64,000 nt of DNA, taken from NCBI RefSeq assembly GCF_000024965.1, contig NC_013530.1, positions 2,480,001-2,544,000 on the forward strand, given 5' to 3'. The notes under the pieces were generated by a model that saw only the letters and a list, made by a program, of their open reading frames with translations, was not told where the DNA came from and made no database searches. Positions within the stretch are counted from its first letter, which is position 1; every line of letters starts with the position of its first letter. Shown in pieces: positions 11,579 to 19,751 of the stretch. The position numbers and the translations under genes are program-made. Origin of the DNA: Xylanimonas cellulosilytica DSM 15894 (GTDB lineage Bacteria; Actinomycetota; Actinomycetes; Actinomycetales; Cellulomonadaceae).

Positions 11579-12184
11579 TCACTCCTCGCTGTTCGTGCCG
11601 TTCTGCCTGTTCGTGCCGCTCGGTGCCGGCGCGGCCGCCCGGAGCAGATCGAGGGCCCCGGCGACGGCGTCGTCGAACGGCCCCCGGTCCTGGTGTGCGA
11701 TCGCGAGCACGTAGCCGCCCTGGAGCACCGCCATCAGGGTGTGCGCGAGGCGCTCGGGATCGATCTCCGGTCCCAGTTCTCCCGCCGCGACCGCGTCACG
11801 CAGCGCCCGCACCCACCGCGCGTGCATCGCGGCGAACGCCCGCCCCACCGGGGCGAGCAGCACCGGGTCCTCACGGACCTGCGGGTCCTGCGTCATCCGC
11901 CCGACCTTGCAGCCCTTGAGCGCGTCCCGGGGGCGCGTCAGATAGGCCTCAATCCGGGCGATCGGGTCGCCCGGGCCCTCCAGGCCCGACGACGCCGGCA
12001 GCACGTCGTCGATGTTGCGCTCCAGCGCGGCGACGGCGAGATCCCGCTTGGTCGGGAAGTGGTGGTAGAGGCTGCCCTGGCCGACGCCGGACCGCTCGCG
12101 CACGTCGCGAGGGCTCGTGTCGGCGTAGCCGCGCTCCCACATCAGTTCGCTCATCGTCTCGACGAGGCGCTGCCTGGTGTCCAT
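11579..12184 (-). CDS. TetR/AcrR-family transcriptional repressor
   Basis: A 201-aa regulator. The N-terminal helix-turn-helix reads RQRLVETMSELMWERGYADTS-(P/R)DVRERSGVGQGSLYHHFPTK, the standard TetR DNA-binding block. The C-terminal ligand/dimer domain has CKVGRMTQDPQV, seen in the TetR_C_6-type subgroup. A 16-bp palindrome lies 13 bp upstream of its ATG and probably gives autoregulation together with the downstream gap-like and DUF202 genes. The C-terminal tail is Ala/Pro/Ser-rich and variable. The inducer is unknown. Confidence 0.9.
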   Translation of the reverse strand: MDTRQRLVETMSELMWERGYADTSPRDVRERSGVGQGSLYHHFPTKRDLAVAALERNIDDVLPASSGLEGPGDPIARIEAYLTRPRDALKGCKVGRMTQDPQVREDPVLLAPVGRAFAAMHARWVRALRDAVAAGELGPEIDPERLAHTLMAVLQGGYVLAIAHQDRGPFDDAVAGALDLLRAAAPAPSGTNRQNGTNSEE

Positions 12185-12196
12185 GGGACGACGCTA

Positions 12197-12212
12197 TACC
12201 TACTCGTAGGTA
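12197..12212. promoter_or_regulatory. Palindromic operator of the tetR operon
   Basis: TACCTAC-TC-GTAGGTA, a perfect inverted repeat with 7-bp arms, centred 20 bp upstream of the tetR ATG and overlapping the likely -10 (AGGTAT/TATAGC on the minus strand). Size, symmetry and place are typical for a TetR-family autorepression site. Confidence 0.7.
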
Positions 12213-12311
12213 CAGACCACCCGCCGCCGACCCGTTAAGCGCGTGGTCCGCCATCTGAGACGCCCCGAGGGGTCGCGACGTTCGCGTGGAACGTCCCCTA
12301 CCGTCCCGCTC

Positions 12312-13124
12312 ATGGTCGAGGGAACGCAGGTCGCGGCGAGTGCCGGCATCGCGGGCGAGCAGTTCGTCGCGGACTGGCAGGACTGGTATGCCAGGGCTGA
12401 GGCCGCACTCACGGAGCCGTACGGCTTCCTCGCGATGACAGGGCTGACGTGGCTCCACGCCGAGCCGACCGAGATTCCCGGCGTGCCAGGGCTGTGGTGT
12501 GTCGAGGGCGGGAACGTCGTCGCCGACCTGGCCGCGGGACAGAGCCTGCGCGTCGGCACGGAGCACGTCGGCGGCCGCGTCGAGATCCCGCTCGGCTCGC
12601 CCGTGGAGATCTGGCACGGCTCCGTGTGGATCGACGTCGTACACCGGTCGGAAGGTGTCTACGTCCGCCCACGCGATCCCGACAACCCGCGCCGTCTCAC
12701 GTACCCGGGCACCCCGACGTACGACCTCGACCCCGCGTGGCGGCTCCAGGGCCGCTGGACTCCCCCGGCGCGCCCGGGGAGTGTCGCTCTGCCGTCGTCC
12801 CTCGCGGGCGTGACCAACCACTACGGCGACGCGGGCACGCTCGAGCTCGAGCTCGCGGGCCGCACGTGGACTCTCGCCCTCATCTCCACCGCGCGCGTCC
12901 CGGCGCGGCTGATCTTCCGCGACACGACGAACGGGATCGAGACGTACCCGCGCGGCAGGCACATCGACCTCGAGCTGCCCGAGGGTTCGGACCTGATGAC
13001 GGTCGACTTCAACCGGGCCCGCAACTTCTGGTGCGCCTACTCGCCGCAGCCGACGTGCCCAGCCGCCCCGCCCCAGAACGTGCTCGACCTCGCAGTCCCG
13101 GTCGGCGCCCGCTATCCAAGTTGA
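12312..13124 (+). CDS. DUF1684 domain protein (copy 1)
   Basis: A 270-aa cytosolic-looking protein without a signal peptide. It has the DUF1684 layout: an early WYARAEAALTEPYGFLAMTGLTWL block, a beta-rich middle, then the C-terminal signature VDFNRARNFWCAYSPQPTCPAAPPQN. The biochemical function is unknown. A TACCGT -10 box ends seven bases before the ATG, indicating a leaderless message. A second DUF1684 gene lies inside the iron-uptake cluster at 15398, so the pair brackets the transporter genes and may act with it. Confidence 0.88.
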   Translation: MVEGTQVAASAGIAGEQFVADWQDWYARAEAALTEPYGFLAMTGLTWLHAEPTEIPGVPGLWCVEGGNVVADLAAGQSLRVGTEHVGGRVEIPLGSPVEIWHGSVWIDVVHRSEGVYVRPRDPDNPRRLTYPGTPTYDLDPAWRLQGRWTPPARPGSVALPSSLAGVTNHYGDAGTLELELAGRTWTLALISTARVPARLIFRDTTNGIETYPRGRHIDLELPEGSDLMTVDFNRARNFWCAYSPQPTCPAAPPQNVLDLAVPVGARYPS

Positions 13125-13163
13125 GCAGATCAGTCCACAATCTGGGAAGTTCCGTCCAACACT

Positions 13164-13187
13164 TGGCATCGCGGCGTCGCGATGCCA
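13164..13187. promoter_or_regulatory. Inverted repeat between DUF1684 and the FecCD transporter gene
   Basis: TGGCATCGCG-GCGT-CGCGATGCCA, a perfect 10-bp stem with a 4-nt loop, 40 bp after the DUF1684 stop and 11 bp before the possible leader peptide. It could be a terminator for the upstream gene or a repressor operator; there is no T-run to decide. Confidence 0.5.
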
Positions 13188-13197
13188 CCGTGCACCC

Positions 13198-13296
13198 ATG
13201 TCCCGCACGCGAGTGATCACCATGGCAGCCCCCGGCACGTCCGGCGCGCTCATGTGCTGTCCCTCGCCTGTGAGCGTGTGCCCGCGCTGTCGCTGA
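13198..13296 (+). CDS. Possible cysteine-rich leader peptide upstream of the ABC transporter
   Basis: A 32-codon ORF in the 270-bp gap before the permease gene. Its last 14 residues, MCCPSPVSVCPRCR, contain four cysteines, including an adjacent Cys-Cys pair. Cys-rich upstream ORFs serve as attenuators of sulfur and metal genes in several actinobacteria. No clear Shine-Dalgarno or leaderless promoter is seen, and no attenuator hairpin is obvious between its stop and the permease RBS, so the call is tentative. Confidence 0.3.
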   Translation: MSRTRVITMAAPGTSGALMCCPSPVSVCPRCR

Positions 13297-13396
13297 CCTG
13301 CGACGCGCGCCTTCCACCCCACCGCACGCTTCCGCACACCCGCTCGTCGCCGAGCCGTTCCGTGCTGCCCGCATTCCGTTCTCCGGAAGAGAATCC

Positions 13397-14506
13397 ATGA
13401 CTTCCACCCTCGACCTTGCCCAGCCGGCGCCAGCGCCGGACCCTGGCGGCAGACCTGACGAGACCGGTCGCCACGCGGCCCGCCGGCGCGTCCCTGCGTC
13501 CGTCGTGCTCCTAGTCGGTGTCGTCCTGACCGTCGTCGCGCTCGCCGTCTCCGTGAGCATCGGCACTGCCGGCGTCAGCCCTGCCACGATGTGGCGGGCC
13601 GTCCAGGCCACGGCGCTCGGCCAGGAACCCACCGGCGAACTCGCCTCCGCCTACACGGTGCTCACCGGGCTGCGCCTGCCCCGCGCCCTGCTCGCCCTCA
13701 CCGCGGGTGCCTCGCTCGCGCTCGCCGGCGTACTGATGCAGGCCCTCCTTCACAACCCGCTCGTCAGCCCGTTCACCCTCGGTGTCTCGCCGGCCGCCGC
13801 CTTCGGAGCCGCCGCGGCGATCCTGCTCCTGGGTCCGTCCGCCTCCGGCAGCGTCGTCGCTCTCGCCGCGTTCGCGGTCGCCCTGGGGGTCTCGGGCGCG
13901 TTGCTCGGCGTCGCAGCGGCCCGCGGCCTCAGCGCCGCGACCCTCCTCCTGCTCGGCATCGCGCTGACGCAGCTCTTCGAGGCTCTGACGTCGGCGCTGC
14001 AGTTCACCGCGGACGAGAACACGCTCCAGCGCATCGTCCGCTGGACCTTCGGCTCCGTGAACGAGGCGCGGTGGACCGACGTCGGCCTGGTCGCCCTCGT
14101 GCTCGCCGCGGCCGCGCCCGTCGCGCTGTGGTTCGCGGTGCGGCTCAACGCCGTCGCGTTCGCCGGTGACGATGCCGCGACGAGCCTGGGCGTGCACGTC
14201 CCGGCGCTGCGCATGGGACTGATCACCGTCTCGGTGCTCCTGGCCGCGGTCGTGGTGTCCACCTGCGGGATCATCGGATTCGTCGGGCTCGTCGCCCCGC
14301 ACATCGCCCGCCTCGCGCTCGGCTCCGACCACCGGGTGCTCATCCCCGCCTCGATGCTCGCGGGTGGGCTGCTGCTCCTGGTGTCCGACACGATCGGGCG
14401 CACGATCATCGCCCCCGCCGTCGTGCCCGTCGGGATCGTCGTAGCCGTCGTCGGCGCGCCGGTGTTCATCCAGCTCGTCCTGCGCCGCCGGAGGGCAGTC
14501 GCATGA
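13397..14506 (+). CDS. Iron-siderophore ABC transporter permease (FecCD family)
   Basis: A 369-aa membrane permease with about ten hydrophobic segments. After a hydrophilic 30-residue N-terminus comes the FecCD core: LRLPRALLALTAGASLALAGVLMQALLHNPLVSPFTLGVSPAAAFGAA, and later GIIGFVGLVAPHIARL, the cytoplasmic coupling region contacting the ATPase. Only one permease gene is present, so it would act as a homodimer. GGAAGAGA lies just upstream of the ATG. Its stop overlaps the ATPase start by 4 bp (ATGA). The named substrate class (ferric siderophore, heme or B12) is from the family, not proven. Confidence 0.92.
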   Translation: MTSTLDLAQPAPAPDPGGRPDETGRHAARRRVPASVVLLVGVVLTVVALAVSVSIGTAGVSPATMWRAVQATALGQEPTGELASAYTVLTGLRLPRALLALTAGASLALAGVLMQALLHNPLVSPFTLGVSPAAAFGAAAAILLLGPSASGSVVALAAFAVALGVSGALLGVAAARGLSAATLLLLGIALTQLFEALTSALQFTADENTLQRIVRWTFGSVNEARWTDVGLVALVLAAAAPVALWFAVRLNAVAFAGDDAATSLGVHVPALRMGLITVSVLLAAVVVSTCGIIGFVGLVAPHIARLALGSDHRVLIPASMLAGGLLLLVSDTIGRTIIAPAVVPVGIVVAVVGAPVFIQLVLRRRRAVA

Positions 14507-15330
14507 GCCTGCAGATCCGTGACCTGCACGTCAGCTACGGCACCCGCCCTGTGCTCCTCGGCGTCGACCTCGACGTGCCCGACGGCGAGCTCACCGCCGT
14601 GCTCGGCCCCAACGGTTCCGGCAAGTCCACGCTCGCCAAGGTGGTCGCCCGCATCGCGCGCCCGGCCTCGGGCAGCGTGACCGTCGACGGCCGCGACCTG
14701 CACTCGCTCCCCCGCCGCGAGCACGCGTCGGTCGTCGCGTACGTCCCGCAGGTCTCCGCGACGCCGTTCGACCTCACCGTCCGGGACATGGTGATGCTGG
14801 GACGCACCCCGCACATCGGCATGCGTCCGCGCGCCCAGGACCACGAGATCGTCGACCGCGAGCTCGGGCGCCTCCGTCTCGGCGAGCTGGCGACCCGGCC
14901 CATGGCCGAGCTGTCGGGCGGGCAGGCGCAGCGTGTGCTCGTCGCCCGCGCGCTCGCCCAGGAGCCACGCGTGCTCATCCTGGACGAACCGACGTCGGCC
15001 CTCGATCTGCGCTACCAGGTCGAGACGCTCGAGGTGGTCCGCGAGGTCGCCATCGACAGGTCGGTGGCCGTGCTTGTCGTCATCCACGACCTGAACCACG
15101 CGGCCTGGTTCTGCGGCCACAGCGCACTCCTGCACGAGGGCCGCGTGCTGCGCTCCGGGCACCCCACCGAGACGTTCGACGCCGCGACGCTCAGCCAGGT
15201 GTACGGCCTGGAGATCGACGTCACGCACCCCGCTCCCGGCATGGTCGAGGTCAGGCCACGCTCCATGTCGGCGTCGGCCGCCCGCCGCACGGTCGCTCCG
15301 GTCCTGGAGCCAGCCTCCACTTCCGTCTGA
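14503..15330 (+). CDS. Iron-siderophore ABC transporter ATP-binding protein
   Basis: A 275-aa FepC/FecE-type ATPase. Walker A is LGPNGSGKSTL, the Q-loop region is AYVPQVSATPFDLTV, the ABC signature is LSGGQAQRVLVARAL, Walker B is VLILDEPTSALD, and the H-loop is VIHDLNHA. All nucleotide-binding residues are intact. The last 30 residues (Ala/Ser/Thr/Val-rich) are outside the fold. It is translationally coupled to the permease and shares an operon with the downstream DUF1684 and binding-protein genes. Confidence 0.95.
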   Translation: MSLQIRDLHVSYGTRPVLLGVDLDVPDGELTAVLGPNGSGKSTLAKVVARIARPASGSVTVDGRDLHSLPRREHASVVAYVPQVSATPFDLTVRDMVMLGRTPHIGMRPRAQDHEIVDRELGRLRLGELATRPMAELSGGQAQRVLVARALAQEPRVLILDEPTSALDLRYQVETLEVVREVAIDRSVAVLVVIHDLNHAAWFCGHSALLHEGRVLRSGHPTETFDAATLSQVYGLEIDVTHPAPGMVEVRPRSMSASAARRTVAPVLEPASTSV

Positions 15331-15397
15331 CCCGGACCCCGCGCGGCACCTTGACGTGCACCCCCACGACCCGCACACCCCGACCGAAGGATCCAGC

Positions 15398-16201
15398 ATG
15401 ACCACCACGACCACGACCGACACCACCTGGGCCGAGGGCCTCGAGCGCTGGCGCGCGAGCCGGCTGCGCGCCGTCACCGGCCCGTACGGCAGCGCCGCCG
15501 TCGTGGGCACCTACTGGCTCACCGAGACTCCGCGGGAGCTCCCCGACCTCCCCGGGCGCTGGTTCGCCCGCGGCGCCGAGGTGCACGCCGAAGGGCTCGC
15601 CGACGACGACCTGCAGCAGCCCGAGGCGGGACCGTCCACGACCGACGGCACGATCGTCCTGCGCGAGGGACAGGAGGTCCGCCACGGCCGCCTCGTCCTC
15701 GCGTGGTTCCGCCGGCTGGAGGACCAGGCCCTGCGCGTCTTCGACCACGAGAACCCGTTGCGCGCCGCGCTCGAAGGCATCGGCACGTTCGACGCGGATC
15801 CCTCCTGGGTCATCGAGGGACGACTGGTGCGCACCCCGGACACGCGGCTGGTCACTGACCAGTCCGACGGCGACACCTACGACCGCGAGCTCGTCGGCCG
15901 CATCGTCTTCACCTACGACGGAGCCGAGCACGCGCTGCTCGCGTTCCGCAGCCCGGTCCCGGGCAAGCCGGGCCTCATGGTGTCCTTCTCCGACGCGACG
16001 AGCGGTACTGAGACGTTCCGCTTCCGGTTCCTGCTGCTGCCCGACCCAGGCGACTCCGACGTCGTCACTCTGGACTTCAACCGGGTCTACCTGCCGCCGT
16101 TCGCGTTCGGGCCGAGCCACTCGTGCCCGCTGCCGCCGGCGGCCAACCGGCTGCCGTTCGCCGTCACCGCCGGCGAGACCCTGCCACTCATCCGTTCCTG
16201 A
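15398..16201 (+). CDS. DUF1684 domain protein (copy 2)
   Basis: A 267-aa paralogue of the protein at 12312. It shares the WRASRLRAVTGPYGSAAVVGTYWL opening, a beta-sheet-rich core, and the ending LDFNRVYLPPFAFGPSHSCPLPP with AANRLPFAV. It has no signal peptide. It lies 67 bp after the ATPase gene and 22 bp before the binding-protein gene, inside the transporter operon, which argues for a role linked to the imported ligand. The activity of DUF1684 is unknown. Confidence 0.88.
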   Translation: MTTTTTTDTTWAEGLERWRASRLRAVTGPYGSAAVVGTYWLTETPRELPDLPGRWFARGAEVHAEGLADDDLQQPEAGPSTTDGTIVLREGQEVRHGRLVLAWFRRLEDQALRVFDHENPLRAALEGIGTFDADPSWVIEGRLVRTPDTRLVTDQSDGDTYDRELVGRIVFTYDGAEHALLAFRSPVPGKPGLMVSFSDATSGTETFRFRFLLLPDPGDSDVVTLDFNRVYLPPFAFGPSHSCPLPPAANRLPFAVTAGETLPLIRS

Positions 16202-16223
16202 CCTGCCGCACTGGAGTCACGCC

Positions 16224-17300
16224 ATGACCCGCTCCATCGTCCGCGGTGCCACCGCGCTCATCACCGCAGCAGCCCTCGCCGGCACCGCCGTCGGCTGCGC
16301 CTCGACCTCCTCCGGAGCCGACGCCGACGCAGCACCCGCGACGTCCGAGTCCGTCGACGTCGTCGACGACCAGGGCCGCACCGTGCACCTCGACGCGCCC
16401 GCGCAGCGCGCCGTCGTCATCGGCAGCTTCAACGTCGACCTCGCCCTGGCGCTCGGCGCACGCGACCAGCTCGTCGGCACCGACGCTCAGACCATCGAAC
16501 GCCTCGCCGCCTCGAAGCTGCCCGGCAGCCTCTCTGTCGGCGCCAACGGCACCGAGCTCAACGCCGAGGCCATCGTGGCGAAGGACGCCGACGTCGTCCT
16601 GATCTACCGCAACCACGGCTGGCAGGAGCTCGCGAGCACCCTTGAGCCGTTCGACATCCCTGTCGTCGTGCTCAGCACCTGGGTCTTCGACCAGTGGGAC
16701 GAGTCCATCGACCTCGCCGCCACGGTGCTCGGGCGTGAGAAAGAGGCCGCCAAGGTCCACGAGTTCTCCGACGACATCGCTGGGCTACTCGAGCGCAGCC
16801 CGCAGGATCCGGCCGAGCAGGCCGTCCTGTTCTACGAGGACTCTGCCGGCAAGAGCACGGGCAACGACGGCGGCAAGAACTTCGCCATCGAGGCCGCCGG
16901 CGTGCGCAACCTGTTCGGGGACGTCGCCGGCAACCAGATCGACATCGACCCCGAGGCCGTCGTCGCCGGGAACCCCGACCTCGTCGCCGTCGAGACGACG
17001 AACATCTACGGCGGCACGAGCGACGCCGACTACGCGGCCAAGGCCGCCGAGCTGACCGGCCAGCCCGGCTGGCCGCGTCTCGATGCCGTGACCAGCGGGA
17101 ACACCTTCCTCTACAACGCATGGGCGTTCGACCTGGCCGGCAACCAGATCACGCCGCTCTTCTTCGCCAAGTGGGCCTACCCCGAGCTGTACGAGGACGT
17201 CGACCCGCTGGACTACGTCCAGCGCTGGGCGGACGAGTACCTCGGCATCACGGACTTCGACCCGGCCGACGGTTACGTGCACCAGCTCAACGCGGGCTGA
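16224..17300 (+). CDS. Iron-siderophore ABC transporter substrate-binding lipoprotein
   Basis: A 358-aa periplasmic-type (cell-surface-anchored) binding protein. The signal peptide of about 24 residues ends in the lipobox AVGC (Cys about residue 25). The Fhu/BtuF-type fold begins with VDVVDDQGRTVHLDAPAQRAVV and AIVAKDADVVLIY, followed by the long backbone helix region and a C-terminal lobe. Conserved NIYGG and the TGQPGWPRLDAV block match siderophore-binding members. Last gene of the operon, followed 17 bp later by a hairpin. Confidence 0.92.
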   Translation: MTRSIVRGATALITAAALAGTAVGCASTSSGADADAAPATSESVDVVDDQGRTVHLDAPAQRAVVIGSFNVDLALALGARDQLVGTDAQTIERLAASKLPGSLSVGANGTELNAEAIVAKDADVVLIYRNHGWQELASTLEPFDIPVVVLSTWVFDQWDESIDLAATVLGREKEAAKVHEFSDDIAGLLERSPQDPAEQAVLFYEDSAGKSTGNDGGKNFAIEAAGVRNLFGDVAGNQIDIDPEAVVAGNPDLVAVETTNIYGGTSDADYAAKAAELTGQPGWPRLDAVTSGNTFLYNAWAFDLAGNQITPLFFAKWAYPELYEDVDPLDYVQRWADEYLGITDFDPADGYVHQLNAG

Positions 17301-17317
17301 CTCCCGGCAGGAAGCGC

Positions 17318-17355
17318 GAAGCCCGGGCCTGCGGAACTCTGCGGGCCCGGGCTTC
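17318..17355 (+). terminator. Terminator of the iron-uptake operon
   Basis: GAAGCCCGGGCC and its exact complement form a 12-bp stem around a 14-nt loop, between the convergent binding-protein gene and DoxX gene; it can serve both strands. Confidence 0.75.
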
Positions 17356-17372
17356 GTGTCGACGCCGAGGAG

Positions 17373-17738
17373 TCACAGCCAGGTCGTGGCGAGCCAGATC
17401 GTGACCGCGGCAGTCACGAGCAGTGCGATGTTCAGTCCTATGACCTTCACCTCTCCGCGGCTGAGGTGCAGGGCGGTGCCGCCGATCTGCAACAGCACGA
17501 GCCCGACGGCGGCGGCGAGCGCGAGCCAAGGGGCGATCCCGATCAGCGGGGGCAGGACCAGACCGATCGCGCCGAGGAGCTCGAGCGTGCCGATGGTGCG
17601 CACGAGCCGCATCGGGACGTCGTCGACCCAGGCCATCATCGGACGTAGCTGCTCCTTGGACTGCGCCACCTTGATGCCCCCCGAGTACAGGTAGAACAGG
17701 GCCAGGAGTCCGGCGCCGATCCAATACGCGACTACCAT
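17373..17738 (-). CDS. DoxX family membrane protein
   Basis: A 121-aa protein with four membrane helices. IGAGLLALFYLYSGGIKV in helix 1 and GTLELLGAIGLVLPPLIG in the middle match DoxX/DoxX-like proteins, some of which take part in thiol/redox membrane complexes. The ATG at 17738 is chosen because GGAGGT lies 7 bp upstream. It is divergent from the HxlR regulator 104 bp away, the usual arrangement for a regulator and its target. Confidence 0.85.
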   Translation of the reverse strand: MVVAYWIGAGLLALFYLYSGGIKVAQSKEQLRPMMAWVDDVPMRLVRTIGTLELLGAIGLVLPPLIGIAPWLALAAAVGLVLLQIGGTALHLSRGEVKVIGLNIALLVTAAVTIWLATTWL

Positions 17739-17842
17739 CCAGAGACCTCCGAGAGTGACGGGTTTGTCAGCGCGCCGATCATCCGTCAGGAGCGACAGGC
17801 TCACAAAAGGCACACGCGTGTAAGCAACCCTGGGGAGGGCTC

Positions 17843-18217
17843 GTGTCACGGTCCGAGAGGCTGTGCCTGATCCGCGGCGACCAGGGCAGGACGATGCGGT
17901 CGCTGCTGGACCGGATCGCCGACAAGTGGGTCCTGTCGATCATCGCCACCCTGCACGACGGCCGGCTGCGGTTCACCGACCTCCAGCGCCGCATCCCGGG
18001 GATCTCCCAGCGCATGCTGTCGCTGAACCTGAAGCACCTGGAACGCGACGGGCTGATCACCCGCACCGTCCACGCCGAGGTTCCGCCGAGGGTCGAGTAC
18101 GAGCTCACCGACCTGGCCGAGTCCCTGATCCCGCATGCCATCGCCCTCGCCGACTGGGCCCGCGAGCACGTCCCCGCCATCGAGGCCAACCGTGACGCCT
18201 ACGAGCAACGCCGCTGA
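17843..18217 (+). CDS. HxlR-family transcriptional regulator
   Basis: A 124-aa winged-helix protein. DKWVLSIIATLHDGRLRFTDLQRRIPGISQRMLSLNLKHLERDGLI followed by VPPRVEYELTDLAESL is the full HxlR signature. GTG start with GGGGAGGG upstream. The divergent promoter region contains the short palindrome ACACGCGTGT (17812-17821), a candidate operator for control of itself and the DoxX gene. HxlR regulators often sense aldehydes, quinones or disulfide stress; the signal here is unknown. Confidence 0.9.
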   Translation: MSRSERLCLIRGDQGRTMRSLLDRIADKWVLSIIATLHDGRLRFTDLQRRIPGISQRMLSLNLKHLERDGLITRTVHAEVPPRVEYELTDLAESLIPHAIALADWAREHVPAIEANRDAYEQRR

Positions 18218-18318
18218 CCCTGCGTCGCGCCACGGCGCGAAGGTCACTCGCGTCGCAACAGCCCTGGCGCACACAGGAGCCACCAGGAGCGCAACCAAGG
18301 TCGCCCGATCCGGTGCGA

Positions 18319-18672
18319 TCAGTCCAAGCCCAGGTGAGTGATCAGCGCATCGTCCACCGCACCCACATGCTCTGAGCGAAGCGTCCCGACGCGGGCCACC
18401 ATGCGCGAGACGTCGACGGCGCGGACCTGTTCGGCCTGGGCCTTCGAGTCGTGATCGAGTCCGTTCCCTGGCTCCGCAGGGACGAGCGCCTGGAAGGGCG
18501 GCACCCGAGCCACGGACGACGTCAGCGGAACCACCGTGACGACACCCCGCCCGTGCGTCTCAACGGCCTTGTTGCTCGCGTCGCGAGAAACGATCACGCA
18601 CCGCCTCGTCTTGGATGCCTCGGAACCCCGCACAGGGTCGAGCTCGACCGTCCAAACCTCGCCGCGCCTCAC
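18319..18672 (-). CDS. MazF/PemK-type endoribonuclease toxin
   Basis: A 117-aa toxin. MRRGEVWTVELDPVRGSEASKTRRCVIVSRD is the PemK/MazF opening with the conserved GEVW and the catalytic-region Arg. VVPLTS follows, and VRAVDVSRMVARVG is the standard C-terminal block. Such toxins cleave mRNA at short sequences. Its ATG overlaps the antitoxin stop by 4 bp, so toxin synthesis is coupled to antitoxin. Confidence 0.9.
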   Translation of the reverse strand: MRRGEVWTVELDPVRGSEASKTRRCVIVSRDASNKAVETHGRGVVTVVPLTSSVARVPPFQALVPAEPGNGLDHDSKAQAEQVRAVDVSRMVARVGTLRSEHVGAVDDALITHLGLD

Positions 18673-18926
18673 GCCTCCGGCTCGATCCCGTCAGCCACCG
18701 CCACATCCCAGACCGCCGCTTCGCCGCTCTCCTCCCACTCGCGGTACGCCTCCACGTACTGCGCCTCAAGCTCACGCTCTCGAAGGGCCTGCACTGCGGC
18801 GTGCAGCGTGGCCGACCGCGAGGGCAGACGGTGACGCCTCGCGTAGTGCTCCAGGTACGCCACGTCCGCGGCCGGCAAGCTCGCACTGAGCTTGACGGTC
18901 CCCCGATCCCTCGCACCAATAGTCAT
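18669..18926 (-). CDS. Ribbon-helix-helix antitoxin (MazE-like)
   Basis: An 85-aa acidic antitoxin. VKLSASLPAADVAYLEHYARRHRLPSRSATLHAAV is a ribbon-helix-helix DNA-binding segment like mycobacterial MazE antitoxins, and the acidic C-terminus (REWEESGEAAVWDVAVADGIE) would wrap the toxin. A TAGGAT -10 box (18934-18939, minus strand) sits 7 bp before the ATG, indicating a leaderless, probably autoregulated promoter. Confidence 0.88.
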   Translation of the reverse strand: MTIGARDRGTVKLSASLPAADVAYLEHYARRHRLPSRSATLHAAVQALRERELEAQYVEAYREWEESGEAAVWDVAVADGIEPEA

Positions 18927-19231
18927 ACCGTCTATCCTACTTCGAGATGAGTGTCAGCACTCCGTCAAGCACGACGTCGCCGTCGCCCGCACGTTCGCGC
19001 TGCCGGCCCTGTCCCCGGTCAGCACCGCGGTCCCGACGCCGCTGGTCGAGATCAGCTCGCCCGGTCGAACGCCGAACGAACTACATCGCCAGCTCCCTCC
19101 TCGAGACCGGCGGCTTCAGACTCCGACTACACCCTGGACCGTGGTGAGCCTCTTCACGGGCTGCCGCACGGACGACAGAGTGCTCGGTCATTGGCGCACC
19201 AGAAACAGCCTCCGGACCGGAGAATCGTCGA
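18927..19231. other. Gap between the antitoxin and OsmC genes
   Basis: 305 bp holding the antitoxin promoter at its left end. No ORF with a credible start, RBS and family match was seen in the rest. Confidence 0.5.
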
Positions 19232-19621
19232 ATGGACCTCACTCCTTTCGGCGTCCGCGCCTCCGCCGGCTCACTTCGCGTCGGCGACGGCGTTGTGCTC
19301 CCGCACGCGTGGTCTGACTCCGGCGTCGTCGCAGCCCCGGTGAGCAACGGAGCACAGTTGCTCCACCTGGCGATCGCCATGTGCGTCCTCAACGACACGT
19401 ACCGTGAGGCCAAGAGGCTCGGCCTCCCTCTCGATGGCGTCACGGTCGAGGCCGACGGCGGCTTCGACGAGCAGTGGACCTCAACCGGCGTCACCTACTC
19501 CGTCACGATCGACTCATCCGCCAGCGCGGAGGATCGGGCACGTCTCCTCGCGGCCGTCGACGACGTCGCTGAGATCCCGAAGGCTTTCCGCAAGGGCGGG
19601 CCGGTGACCCGCGTGCACTGA
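19232..19621 (+). CDS. OsmC family protein
   Basis: A 129-aa protein. NGAQLLHLAIAMCVLNDTYREAKRLG carries the central OsmC helix with one redox-type Cys, followed by the beta-alpha segment VTVEADGGFDEQ. The classic second cysteine is not obvious, so peroxidase activity is uncertain. GGAG lies about 9 bp before the ATG. It is followed after 90 bp by a strong hairpin, and is the last ordinary chromosomal gene before the decayed zone. Confidence 0.8.
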   Translation: MDLTPFGVRASAGSLRVGDGVVLPHAWSDSGVVAAPVSNGAQLLHLAIAMCVLNDTYREAKRLGLPLDGVTVEADGGFDEQWTSTGVTYSVTIDSSASAEDRARLLAAVDDVAEIPKAFRKGGPVTRVH

Positions 19622-19715
19622 CGCGGGTCTGACACCTTGGGGGCAGCGTCCGTAACGTCCACGGCGGCCGGACCGGCTGGATTGTCCACGTCGATCGACG
19701 CTGCCCTGAGCGCGA

Positions 19716-19751
19716 AGGAGGCCGACGCCGCGGCTGCGGCGTCGGCCTCCT
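19716..19751 (+). terminator. Strong hairpin downstream of the OsmC gene
   Basis: A 16-bp stem (AGGAGGCCGACGCCGC and its exact complement) with a GGCT loop. It probably ends osmC transcription and coincides with the border to the gene-poor zone. Confidence 0.65.

Noticed and set aside
10509-11714. 401-aa plus-strand ORF opposite gap
   Set aside because: Antisense shadow of an unmistakable GAPDH gene.
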